Shown: positions 17,505 through 25,880 of the stretch, piece after piece
How the letters are laid out: every line of letters starts with the position of its first letter
How positions within the stretch are numbered: the stretch's first letter is position 1
Origin: Desulfomicrobium sp. ZS1
GTDB taxonomy: Bacteria > Desulfobacterota > Desulfovibrionia > Desulfovibrionales > Desulfomicrobiaceae
Direction: 5' to 3'
NCBI RefSeq assembly: GCF_024204645.1
Contig: NZ_CP100351.1
Span: forward strand, 1,798,001 to 1,862,000
DNA length: 64,000 bases
Translations under genes and position numbers: made by a program
Notes under the pieces: model-generated
Databases searched by the model: none
The model's input: the letters and a program-made list of their open reading frames with translations, nothing else
Told to the model about the DNA's origin: nothing

Positions 17505-18544
17505 CTACTCTCAATTTTCCCCACGATATTGCCTATGTCCAGAATCTTGCCCGAACAATTGCGCCCTGTGCCGTAAAGAAAAAAGACCATCATTTCAATT
17601 TGGGTATTGGCCTGTCCACGCGCTGCAACTTCCGTTGCCCCATGTGTTATTATCACAGCGAAACGGGCGACTTCGTCGAGCCAAGAGACATGCCCCTGTC
17701 TCTTTTGGATGCAATCCTAAATCAATTACCAACCCTTGCAAACATAACCGTTGGATTGGAGGGCGAACCCTTTTGCCATCCGTCCATATTCCAGGCTTTG
17801 GATATGATGGCCCAAAAATCGGACAGGATCAGCATTGTTTCCAATGGCAGTCTACTAACACCCAGCGTATGCCGCACCCTTTCAGCCTATCCCATTACCC
17901 TCTTTGCCTTGAGCATTGATGCCGCAGATACTGCGGCCTATGCCAAATTTCGTGTCGGAGGAAATCTCCAGACCTTCAAAAAGCACGGTGCCTGCCTCGC
18001 AGAATATTTTGGAGATGCAGTGCGCCTGCACACGGTCATGTTTGCGGAAAATCTTGATTCCATCTTCCAGATGCCTCAGGTAGCAGCAGAGATGGGTATC
18101 GGACATATTAGCTTTCAGCAATTACGCCCTCATGCGGCTGCCCTGAGACGCGGCATTACTCCTTCAGACCATTTTGAACTGGAGTCGTGCCTTAACCGGC
18201 TTATTGAGAATGCTAAAAAATACAATATTGTACTGCATTTTGATAGTTTTTTCGCAAACAAAACCATCATGCAGATGCTGTCTGACATTTCAGAAACAAC
18301 TTCGGTCGTTAGCGTACAACCACACGTGGGCAAGCAGTGCCCCTATATTTTCAATTTCACTTCCATTCTTTCCGATGGCCGCATCTTCCCCTGTTGCGGA
18401 GATTTTCGACCGGCTGAAGTTGGTGACTATTCTTTTGACGGCATTTTCAATCACGACTACTTGAAAAGTTTGCGTACCCTCTGTCTCCAAAGCATTCCAA
18501 TGGCACCGTGTTCTTTATGTAGACAGGACCTCATGGATTACTGA
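17501..18544 (+). CDS. Radical SAM/SPASM domain protein
   Basis: 347-aa enzyme. The radical SAM cluster motif CNFRCPMC (CxxxCxxC) lies near residues 43-50, a GLEGEPFCH SAM-binding segment near 86, and a C-terminal SPASM/twitch region has CPYIF, FPCCGDF and APCSLC cysteines for an auxiliary Fe-S cluster. Such enzymes modify peptides or proteins, for example in RiPP or anaerobic maturation pathways. It ends the dynamin-associated gene string and overlaps the YkgJ-type gene. Its target is unknown; the small Ala/Gly-rich protein two genes upstream is the nearest candidate. Confidence 0.88.
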   Translation: MTTLNFPHDIAYVQNLARTIAPCAVKKKDHHFNLGIGLSTRCNFRCPMCYYHSETGDFVEPRDMPLSLLDAILNQLPTLANITVGLEGEPFCHPSIFQALDMMAQKSDRISIVSNGSLLTPSVCRTLSAYPITLFALSIDAADTAAYAKFRVGGNLQTFKKHGACLAEYFGDAVRLHTVMFAENLDSIFQMPQVAAEMGIGHISFQQLRPHAAALRRGITPSDHFELESCLNRLIENAKKYNIVLHFDSFFANKTIMQMLSDISETTSVVSVQPHVGKQCPYIFNFTSILSDGRIFPCCGDFRPAEVGDYSFDGIFNHDYLKSLRTLCLQSIPMAPCSLCRQDLMDY

Positions 18545-18657
18545 CAAGCACTGCAATGAACACATTGTGTCTAATGTTTGCATAAATAGTATAAAAGCAT
18601 CAAGGCACAAAAAAATATCCTATATCATCATAGTAAATACATAAAAAATTTAAAAAA

Positions 18658-19065
18658 TCACCTTTTAATATGATCTAAAAATCTTTCTACAAAAAAAACT
18701 ATTTCTCCTGAGAGCGCTTTCAAAACATAATCACCATCCTTCAATTCAAAATCATATTTTTTTTCTACATAATTTTTGATTAAAAGATTCATATCCTCAT
18801 CATCTTTTCTCATCTTATCCGCATATTTTTTCCCGAAAACAATATAATTTAGGTCCAGATTATATTGTTTTGCAATCAAAATAGCCCACGATGCCGGGAA
18901 CGTGTTTCCGGTTTTTTGCTTCGACACTGAAGCACTCGATATCCCCAGAAACTCTGCAAGGTTCGTCGATGTCTTGAGATCCGTCTGCTCGGAAATTCGC
19001 CTGAAAACGCCCTCAAATTCCAAATCCATTCCCGCTCGACTCACATTGTCCTCCAAGTTTTTCAT
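18658..19065 (-). CDS. CI-like phage repressor family HTH regulator
   Basis: About 135-aa regulator with a bacteriophage CI-type HTH (FRRISEQTDLKTSTNLAEFL then GISSASVSKQKTGNTFP), followed by NLDLNYIVFGKK and a short C-terminal region without the LexA-like peptidase. Start is ambiguous: ATG 19065 begins MKNLEDN, but GTG 19044 has a better GGAGG site 5 bases upstream, and ATG 19029 begins the HTH itself. It is divergent from the nuclease-like gene at 19235; a palindrome in that promoter is its likely operator. Local composition is AT-rich compared with the Wadjet genes. Confidence 0.75.
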   Translation of the reverse strand: MKNLEDNVSRAGMDLEFEGVFRRISEQTDLKTSTNLAEFLGISSASVSKQKTGNTFPASWAILIAKQYNLDLNYIVFGKKYADKMRKDDEDMNLLIKNYVEKKYDFELKDGDYVLKALSGEIVFFVERFLDHIKR

Positions 19066-19156
19066 CTTTATTCTAAATAAAATCAGGAAAAATCTAAGCA
19101 ATTTACCGGTGTTATAAAAGAAGCTTCAACGCAACGCAAATATTTTTAAATAATAC

Positions 19157-19185
19157 TTGACAAAACTAGCTTTAAGCTATATAGA
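19157..19185 (+). promoter_or_regulatory. Sigma70-type promoter with operator palindrome
   Basis: A perfect -35 TTGACA at 19157-19162 is followed after 15-17 bases by TATATA/TATAGA at about 19178-19185. Between them lies TAGCTTTAAGCTA at 19167-19179, a perfect 6-bp inverted repeat around one central base. An operator between -35 and -10 would allow strong repression of the gene at 19235 by the divergent CI-like protein. The promoter call is direct sequence reading; the regulator link is inference. Confidence 0.6.
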
Positions 19186-19234
19186 TCCATCTCATAAGTC
19201 AATTTTTCAACCAAAAACAAGCAGGAGATTTCAT

Positions 19235-20467
19235 ATGAACAAGAAAGACAAAAACCTGGCTCCCTTTGGAAAGTACGAAGGACAGCCCCTCGAAGTCCTT
19301 TTGGCCGACAAGCCCTATTGCGCCTGGCTGGTTGGCCAGGCCGACCTTCGCGAACAGTATCCGGATCTGCGTGACATGATCTACAAAGAGCATGGCAATG
19401 ACATCAAAACGCCTAACCATAACAGAATGCAGGCAGAATATTTGACCAGAGACACGATGTTGAAACTTTTCTACTTGGTCAACCCAGAAATATTCAGTCA
19501 CGACAAAGAATACTATGTAAAGTGCCTTGATGAATACTTCGTCGACAAGTTGCCTATCGTCAAATCGGTATGTGACCGCATGAACAACAGAGTTTTCGCG
19601 ATCACAAATATGGCGACCGAAGTATCCGTAATTTCAAAAAACTGGGCTTTGTACGGAGAAAAATCCTACGCTGTCCCCGTTTCTCCGTTCAAAAAGTACA
19701 TGGATGGAAGAGAACAGGAAAAATATATTTTCAAAAATCCTGTAAGCTTGATCGTCAACGATCCGGAAGAGCTTTACAGAAACACTATTCTGGACTTTAA
19801 TTTGTTTTACACATTTTTTGATGAATTTCTGTCGTACTTGAATGCATCACAGTTCAAGCATATCAAATCATGTAATCGGTCATTCGAAAATAAGTACAAT
19901 GATGTTACAATTGAAATCGATTTTTATGAAGAAATAAAACCGAAATTTTCAGCGCGCGTCGAAAAATTCTTTGAACGCGCTCTGTACAGACACTCATCTA
20001 GCAATAACGAAACAACCAACATCCCGGATTTCTTGCATGCAGATTGGCGTTACAAAAACCAGAAAATAAACAGTGAACTGTACTATATTGAAATCAAACC
20101 TTCTATTGGTGACGACTATCACGCTGTCCTGAACCAGATTTCAAATCGCAGGGAAATGAATAAGATGCATTTCAAGCAGAAAGCATCACAAAACGTGAGA
20201 TATCTTCTTGTCATCGGCGCCTACGATGGCACCGGCGTTAGCTATGAGAATTTCAAAAGCATCTTCAAGAACGAAGATATTGAAGTTGTGCTTGAAGCAG
20301 AAATCGACAATGTAAAGATTCCCAAGATTGAAAACGATTTTAGAATCAGTTTTTTTGAAATCCCTGCTTTGAATGAAATTTTTAACATTCTTGATTCTGT
20401 AAAAAAAACAATCAAAAGTGCGGATGAATGTTTTGTAAACAGAAAAAATCGCGCATCAGGATTCTAG
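19235..20467 (+). CDS. DUF3820-like plus putative PD-(D/E)XK nuclease
   Basis: 410-aa protein. Residues about 6-55 (LAPFGKYEGQPLEVLLADKP, CAWLVGQADL, then REQYPDLRD) resemble DUF3820, a small domain also found near exonucleases. The second half holds a candidate nuclease core: IPDFLHADW, then YYIEIKPSIGDDYHAVLNQI (E-x-K followed by a Gln helix) and YLLVIGAYD. No restriction-system methylase is nearby. AGGAG lies 8 bases before ATG 19235. It is divergent from a CI-like regulator whose likely operator sits in its promoter. A role as a tightly repressed nuclease or toxin is inference; the nuclease call is moderate. Confidence 0.65.
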   Translation: MNKKDKNLAPFGKYEGQPLEVLLADKPYCAWLVGQADLREQYPDLRDMIYKEHGNDIKTPNHNRMQAEYLTRDTMLKLFYLVNPEIFSHDKEYYVKCLDEYFVDKLPIVKSVCDRMNNRVFAITNMATEVSVISKNWALYGEKSYAVPVSPFKKYMDGREQEKYIFKNPVSLIVNDPEELYRNTILDFNLFYTFFDEFLSYLNASQFKHIKSCNRSFENKYNDVTIEIDFYEEIKPKFSARVEKFFERALYRHSSSNNETTNIPDFLHADWRYKNQKINSELYYIEIKPSIGDDYHAVLNQISNRREMNKMHFKQKASQNVRYLLVIGAYDGTGVSYENFKSIFKNEDIEVVLEAEIDNVKIPKIENDFRISFFEIPALNEIFNILDSVKKTIKSADECFVNRKNRASGF

Positions 20468-20484
20468 ACAATTCATATTCAATA

Positions 20485-20523
20485 CTGCGCAGCTGCATGT
20501 AAAAAATACGCGCAGCTGCGCAG
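20485..20523. terminator. Long perfect stem-loop between convergent genes
   Basis: CTGCGCAGCTGC at 20485-20496 pairs perfectly with GCAGCTGCGCAG at 20512-20523, loop 15 bases. It lies between the nuclease-like gene end (20467) and the jetD end (20531). There is no clear T-run on either side, so it may be a bidirectional terminator or transcript-stabilising hairpin. Confidence 0.55.
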
Positions 20524-20530
20524 TGCCCCT

Positions 20531-21523
20531 TCAGAAAAGCACCCCTTCCAAATTCATCCCGCGTTTCCTGAGCTGGTAAAGCACCTGCTCTTGTTCAGCC
20601 TGCAGCTTATGACGCCTACCCCACCTCGCCAGGTCCTTCAACCGGTCATTGCGCAACGCGTCCTCGCGGAATGATCTTGCGCCCTGCCATGTAGGCAGAT
20701 CGGCCTTCAGAAATTCCAGTGTTTCCCGATTAGGAAAGAACTCCCCGTCACGCTCCGCTGTGGCAGAGAGCCTGTCGAATATGGCAAGTCCGTCAGCATC
20801 GAAGTCCCCGAAGTGAATCCAGCGGCTTGACTCCGGAGCCGATTGGAGCCAGGCGGCCACCCCTCTGGAGGCGTAGCCACCCGTGTAGATGAGCAGTCCG
20901 GCAGGCAGGGCGAGTTCCAGAAAGGGAGAGAGATTTTCGCAGGTCATGATGAAGTGAAGATGCGACAGATCATACTGCTCGGGGCGAACATGAGAGGACA
21001 TCAGGACGGCCTGACCCTGGTATTTCGTGACGTCGAAAAGATCTGGGCCTCCTGCTGTGTGCGGGAGCGGAGAAAAAGCCTTGAGCCGCAACTCTCCCCG
21101 GCTGGGCTTAAGGGCGAGCCAATCCTCGTAGATTCGGGACAGGATGGAGACGGAGCCGATGTGCTTCGAGTTCCCGAAAAGCTCGGCGCTGAGTTGCTGC
21201 CGCCAGACCAAGCCTACGGCCTGCTCGGTCTTTTCCAAGGCCATGAGCAGGCGCAGGCAGTCTGATGCCCGATCGGTGATCCGTACCCCCAGCCCCATGG
21301 CCGCCGCCAGTGATTCGGCTGAATCCAGCTTGGCAAGGGCGTCCGAAAACTCGGGCGTAGCTAGCAGCCGCTGCATTTCTTCCTCTTCGACCAACACGGC
21401 GCTGTTCTTCTCACGCCGTACGATCCCAGCCCGTTCGAGCATGGCAAACTCGGCGTTCCAACCCACCCTGCCCCGCTCAAGCAACCCTCGCCAGGCCAGA
21501 CATCTTGCTGTCAGGTCCTTCAC
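20531..21523 (-). CDS. jetD: Wadjet nuclease subunit JetD
   Basis: 330-aa topoisomerase-VI-like Toprim protein. The Toprim triad is visible: Glu in CENLSPF at residue 196 and GDFDADG with acidic residues at 240-244, followed by a C-terminal DUF2220-like part. In Wadjet, JetD cleaves plasmid DNA after loop extrusion by JetABC (known). It starts with GTG whose GTGA overlaps the jetC stop, so it is translationally coupled and last in the operon. At 330 aa it is shorter than some type I JetD proteins. Confidence 0.85.
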   Translation of the reverse strand: MKDLTARCLAWRGLLERGRVGWNAEFAMLERAGIVRREKNSAVLVEEEEMQRLLATPEFSDALAKLDSAESLAAAMGLGVRITDRASDCLRLLMALEKTEQAVGLVWRQQLSAELFGNSKHIGSVSILSRIYEDWLALKPSRGELRLKAFSPLPHTAGGPDLFDVTKYQGQAVLMSSHVRPEQYDLSHLHFIMTCENLSPFLELALPAGLLIYTGGYASRGVAAWLQSAPESSRWIHFGDFDADGLAIFDRLSATAERDGEFFPNRETLEFLKADLPTWQGARSFREDALRNDRLKDLARWGRRHKLQAEQEQVLYQLRKRGMNLEGVLF

Positions 21524-24500
21524 GCAATTTCTCCGGCAGGCTCGTCATCGTCGTTTCCTGCGGCAACCGCTTCCGCCGCCTGCGGGACATAGACCCCCAC
21601 ATGAGTCACGCCCTGCGGTAGCGCGGTGAGAATATGCGTCAGCGAGTCCGGAATGTTGAGCATCCTGGGCAAGGCCAGCACCAGCTGGCACTCCACCCTG
21701 TCCAGCAGGTCGCGCACGGTGTTCATGGCCCGCTCATCAAGGCGCTCGGCCTCGTCCAGGGCCATGAGTAGGATGCCGCTGCCGCGATGCTGGCCTGAAT
21801 CCGAGCCTTCGTAGAAAAGCAGACTCAGGCAAATGGACAGGTTGATGCCGAGGCCCTCACCGCTTGAAAAACCGCTGCGGCGTTCACGGCCTTCGTCGTC
21901 CTCGATGGCCCATCGCAGGCGGACATAGGTGCGGTAATCGGTGATCTGATCGTCTTCGAGTTGCGCGCCCTTGGCGTGGCGGGCGATGATCTCCCGGATC
22001 TGGTCCAAGAATTCACGCAAACCCACCGCTGCTCCGGACGAAAAGAGCGACAGCTGACCGGTGCCCCGCAAATGCTTGAGACCTTCGTAAGCGGGCTCAT
22101 GCACTTTCTCCAGATACACCTTGCGCACCTTGCCAAAGCCCAGATTGGAGAGGATGTCGTTGATCCTTTGCAGCTTGCGGGTCAGGGCGCGGATATCGGC
22201 ATCCACGTTGTTGCGGATCGCCTCGACGTATCCGCGCAGCTTGCTTTCGATCTTCGCCAGTTCGTCCCGCAGGGCCTTGAGCTTCTCTTCCTCGCGATCA
22301 AGCTCCACGTCGGGAGGCAGCAGCATGGTCAGCACATCGCCCACCAGCTGATCGGGTTCCCTGTCCCGGGGCATGGCCAGCTCCTGGCCGTATTCGCGGC
22401 AGACAAGCTCCAGTTGCCCGGTCAGGGCCACCCTGGCCTCGGCCCAGGCCTGACGGGCTTCGGCTCGCTTGGCCTCATTCCAATCTCCATGGAGGGCACC
22501 GGGGTCGTCCCCGGGATAATACCGGCTCCAATGCGCGGTGGCCTGTTCCATTTCCTGACCAGCATGTCGGAGCTTGCCGGATATATCGTTGAGCGTGCTG
22601 GACCTGTTCTGTACGTCGGCGCGCAGCTTGCCCAGCTGCTCAGCTCCGGCGCGCATTTTCCCCTTGATGGAGGTCAGCTCCTTATTCAGCTCCGCCACCC
22701 GTCTCGCCATGAGCTCGGCCTGTGTGAAATCGACGCGCCCTTCCAGAACATCGAGCGGCTCATCCTTTTCCAGAGTTTCGCGCAGGGAAAGGGCCTTGGC
22801 CCTTGAATTATCGGACTCCCTCCGTTCCCGCTCAAGTTCGGTCTGCCGTTTCTGAAATTCTTCCTTACTGGCACGCAGCCTCGCGAGGCCCTCTTCCAAG
22901 GCTTTCACGTCTCGTTCCAGCTCCACGATCCTGGCGCGCACGGCATCGAGTTGCGCCGGGCTTTCCGCCAGTTCAAAGGACTGGATGCGGCTTTTGAGCT
23001 TCTCGACGCAGTCATGGCAAGCCTTGGTCCGGGCCTGCCCTTCGGACACAACGCGAACACGGTTGGCCAGGGCCTCTTCAAGCCCCACGCTCTCCCGATC
23101 GCACAAAGCGTCCCACGCCCCAAGCACTGCGGCTAGACGCTCTTCCAGCCCCCGCTGGGAAGCCCTCTCGGCTTTGAGACGAGCCATGGTCGCGTCACAT
23201 TCCTCCAGTTCCCGAGCAAGGACGATGAGCTGCTCGGCCCGCGCGCGGCTGGACAGCCAGACCGGGCCCTGCGGCTCGTACCAGGCCAAAGCGCCCCGCC
23301 CGCCAACCGCAGCAGTGCGGCTTGCCCAGTCCTCTTCCCCGGCCTCAGAGGTGACCACGAAAACCCTGTCCGTTCCTTCCAGCTTGTCCAGAATCTCAGC
23401 GCCCTCCCTCGGTCGGATTGCCAGAGCAAAGGGACCAAGGCGCGTCTGCCATGCCGCAGCCTCCTGGACGTCGAGCTGGTCAAAATCCATGGCCACGGGA
23501 TCAGCCAGACCCAGATCGACCATGCGCTGCGCCTCGGGCGGCAGGGGCGGACGGCCCTGGGCCAGGGTGTCGCGCAGCTGCTGAATACGACCGCGCTCGG
23601 CCACAAGTTTCTCTTCCTTGAGGCTCAGGCGGATGACGTCATCCTTGGTAGCGCGCAGCCTGGCCTCAACGTCCTCGCGTTGGGGAGGATCGGTCACCGC
23701 GTTCACTGCCATCAGACCCTTCCAAAGCAGCAAAGCCTCTTCATGGCGTTTCGTGCGGCGGCGCAGTTCCGTCAGCTGTTCCTTCCACGTGGGCAGAAGA
23801 CGCAGTTCCTGATAAGGCCCGTCCCACTCGTTCCAGGCCTCGACGACATCGAAGGCCGAGGCGACCTTGCGGCCCAAAATTTCCGCAGCCTTGACCAGAT
23901 CGGCCTCGAAGCTCCGCCAAGCCTTCACGTCCTTGGCCAGCTGGGTTTCCTGCCCGGCCATCTTCTCCCGTTCAACCAAAAGCTCTGTCCGCTTGGCATT
24001 GCCAAAAGTGATCTCCTCCGAGACGACGCGGCACTTCTCGCTGGTGCTCGTCTGTTCGGAAAGAATGGCCTGAAGACACTTGTCCGCCTCGGCCAAAATT
24101 TTGCCAGCCGCGACGTATTCTTTATGCCTGCGTAACTGTGCATCCAGCGACGATTGCTGTTTCTGCAACAGATCGCGTTGGGTGAAAACCTCGGATTCCT
24201 GCTTCTCCAGGCTGGTCAAGGCGGTCTGCTGCGCTTCCAGCTCCTGCTGGGCCTTTTCCTGCTCCGCCCGAAGCCTGCCCTCCTGCTGCCGCAGGGCCTG
24301 AACACGCCCCGAGGATACCACAAGGTCGGCGGCCAGGCTCTCTCTGCGCGCGCTATCCAAAGCAAGGCGCAACTCCTCAAGTTTGAGCCGCGTCTCCCGG
24401 AAGCGGACCAGACGCTTGAGACGTTCCTCCACGCCGCGACGGTCGTGCATCAGCTTTTCCACGTCGCTAAAATTCATCTTCCTGGCGGGGGGTGGGCAAA

Positions 24501-25140
24501 GCATGTCCTGCAAAAAAGCCTGCAAGTCCGTCAGGCGCGGCTGCGTGATCTGACGCCACAGTCCGGCAAAACTTTTCTTCTTGCCGGGCCGCATGAGCGG
24601 GATGGGCAGGATGCCCTGCTCGTGCAGGAAGGCGTGGTAATCATCCACGCGCTCGAAGGGCAGATAATCGGCCGTGGGGTTGGCCTGCAGGATCCTGCGC
24701 GACAGGACCTGAAAATCCGGAGTGATGGCACTGGTCTCGGGGTCAAGGAACAGACTTTCTTGAAGCGCTACGCGCCGCAACACAAAGGGCGAAAGTTCCA
24801 GTTGCTCGCCGCTGGGGCGCACGGCCAAGCGCACGCCAATGGCCGTGACCTCCTCGTGCCCGGCAATGCCGATGGCCGCCCAAGCCACACGCTGGCGCAG
24901 CTGGCCGATAATGGAGCGGTCGTTCTGGCCCGAGGCCACGTTCATGGAAATGTACTGCTGGTGGCAGAGAATCACAGTCTGGATGGCGTCCAGGAGCGTG
25001 GTCTTGCCCACGCCGTTATTACCGGACAGGACCGTCAAACGGCCGTGCAGGGGGATCAAGCTGCAGGGGAAGAGCTGGTAGCCGATCAGGAGCAGATCCC
25101 GGGCCCAGATCGGATCAGGACTGAAAAAGGGCAGGTTCAT
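21520..25140 (-). CDS. jetC: Wadjet SMC-like ATPase JetC
   Basis: 1206-aa SMC/MukB-type ATPase. Walker A GNNGVGKTT is at residues 40-48. Long coiled-coil arms flank a hinge region around 520-640. Near the C-terminus come an SSGEG signature loop (about 1110) and the Walker B segment LLMALDEAERLDE (about 1150), where Glu is the catalytic residue. It dimerises and with JetA and JetB forms the DNA loop-extruding motor of Wadjet, which recognises small circular DNA. ATGA overlaps join it to jetB upstream and GTGA to jetD downstream. Clearly GC-rich compared with the neighbouring nuclease and flagellin genes. Confidence 0.9.
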   Translation of the reverse strand: MNLPFFSPDPIWARDLLLIGYQLFPCSLIPLHGRLTVLSGNNGVGKTTLLDAIQTVILCHQQYISMNVASGQNDRSIIGQLRQRVAWAAIGIAGHEEVTAIGVRLAVRPSGEQLELSPFVLRRVALQESLFLDPETSAITPDFQVLSRRILQANPTADYLPFERVDDYHAFLHEQGILPIPLMRPGKKKSFAGLWRQITQPRLTDLQAFLQDMLCPPPARKMNFSDVEKLMHDRRGVEERLKRLVRFRETRLKLEELRLALDSARRESLAADLVVSSGRVQALRQQEGRLRAEQEKAQQELEAQQTALTSLEKQESEVFTQRDLLQKQQSSLDAQLRRHKEYVAAGKILAEADKCLQAILSEQTSTSEKCRVVSEEITFGNAKRTELLVEREKMAGQETQLAKDVKAWRSFEADLVKAAEILGRKVASAFDVVEAWNEWDGPYQELRLLPTWKEQLTELRRRTKRHEEALLLWKGLMAVNAVTDPPQREDVEARLRATKDDVIRLSLKEEKLVAERGRIQQLRDTLAQGRPPLPPEAQRMVDLGLADPVAMDFDQLDVQEAAAWQTRLGPFALAIRPREGAEILDKLEGTDRVFVVTSEAGEEDWASRTAAVGGRGALAWYEPQGPVWLSSRARAEQLIVLARELEECDATMARLKAERASQRGLEERLAAVLGAWDALCDRESVGLEEALANRVRVVSEGQARTKACHDCVEKLKSRIQSFELAESPAQLDAVRARIVELERDVKALEEGLARLRASKEEFQKRQTELERERRESDNSRAKALSLRETLEKDEPLDVLEGRVDFTQAELMARRVAELNKELTSIKGKMRAGAEQLGKLRADVQNRSSTLNDISGKLRHAGQEMEQATAHWSRYYPGDDPGALHGDWNEAKRAEARQAWAEARVALTGQLELVCREYGQELAMPRDREPDQLVGDVLTMLLPPDVELDREEEKLKALRDELAKIESKLRGYVEAIRNNVDADIRALTRKLQRINDILSNLGFGKVRKVYLEKVHEPAYEGLKHLRGTGQLSLFSSGAAVGLREFLDQIREIIARHAKGAQLEDDQITDYRTYVRLRWAIEDDEGRERRSGFSSGEGLGINLSICLSLLFYEGSDSGQHRGSGILLMALDEAERLDERAMNTVRDLLDRVECQLVLALPRMLNIPDSLTHILTALPQGVTHVGVYVPQAAEAVAAGNDDDEPAGEIA

Positions 25141-25880
25141 TCGTCCTCCGCCGTGTCGTCGCTGTCATCGCCTTCCGGTTCGGTCTCGAACCCGGCCCAT
25201 AGGGTTCTGACCACACCGAGCAGGTCGGCCGCATCGCTGCCCTGATGCAGGAGCGCGTTGCGGCTCACTTCCAGAAAACGTTGCAGACCCGGCAGACGGT
25301 ACACCTGTAGATCCCGCCACTCCGCCCGGACTGAGGGTCGCAGCTCGACAAAGCGGTAGCGGGCCAGCTCGTTCAGAAAAGTGCGGATTGCGTCGATCAT
25401 CCTGTCGCGGTTCTGCTCCGTCTCGGCCCGCTGCCGGCCTCGCCCGCGCACAGGCAGGAAGACCGGGACCAGCATGTTGAAATCGAAGTTCGAAAGGATC
25501 CGCCCTGCCAGGTCGGCAGCCGGCACCGACTCCTGGCCATCCACGCCTTCGGTCACGAAATGCCAAGCCAGAAAGATGCCCAGGAAGGTCGCCCCGCGAC
25601 TGAGTCGATCGGCCTTGATCTTCCCCCACTCGGGCTTGAGGTAGAAGAAGCTCTCCCCGCCCAGGTCGCTGCGACACAATCTGTACCCCAGGAAACTAAA
25701 GAAATCTTCCCAGTCCGACTGGTTGCGGTCCAGAAAACGGAACTCGGGCCCCATAAAGGGGTCGATATGCTCTCCGCGCTGCAGGCTGTGGATGATGCGC
25801 CGGGACAGCGCCGGCGAGGCAAAGAGGACATTGCCGTCGCCCTCGTCGGGCATGGGATCTTGAATCGGGGCGTCAGACAT
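25137..25880 (-). CDS. jetB: Wadjet MukE/MksE-like subunit JetB
   Basis: About 247-aa KITE-type (MukE/MksE-like) subunit. It has the typical start with an LFASPALSRRIIHSLQRGEH helix, winged-helix blocks (FLGIFLAWHFVTEG; RTFLNELARYRFVELRP) and an acidic tail. It should bind the JetA kleisin and regulate the JetC ATPase. The start is set at ATG 25880, overlapping the jetA end by 8 bases; a frame from 25985 would lie inside jetA and lacks support. Resemblance to MksE suggests a non-type-I Wadjet, but the subtype is not certain from sequence reading. Confidence 0.8.
   Translation of the reverse strand: MSDAPIQDPMPDEGDGNVLFASPALSRRIIHSLQRGEHIDPFMGPEFRFLDRNQSDWEDFFSFLGYRLCRSDLGGESFFYLKPEWGKIKADRLSRGATFLGIFLAWHFVTEGVDGQESVPAADLAGRILSNFDFNMLVPVFLPVRGRGRQRAETEQNRDRMIDAIRTFLNELARYRFVELRPSVRAEWRDLQVYRLPGLQRFLEVSRNALLHQGSDAADLLGVVRTLWAGFETEPEGDDSDDTAEDE

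Noticed and set aside
21961-22806. 281-codon plus-strand frame inside jetC
   Set aside because: Shadow of jetC on the other strand without a ribosome site or recognisable domain.
24154-25245. 363-codon plus-strand open frame opposite jetC
   Set aside because: Lies wholly antisense to a well-supported SMC gene; GC-rich coding commonly gives such shadow frames, and no domain is visible.
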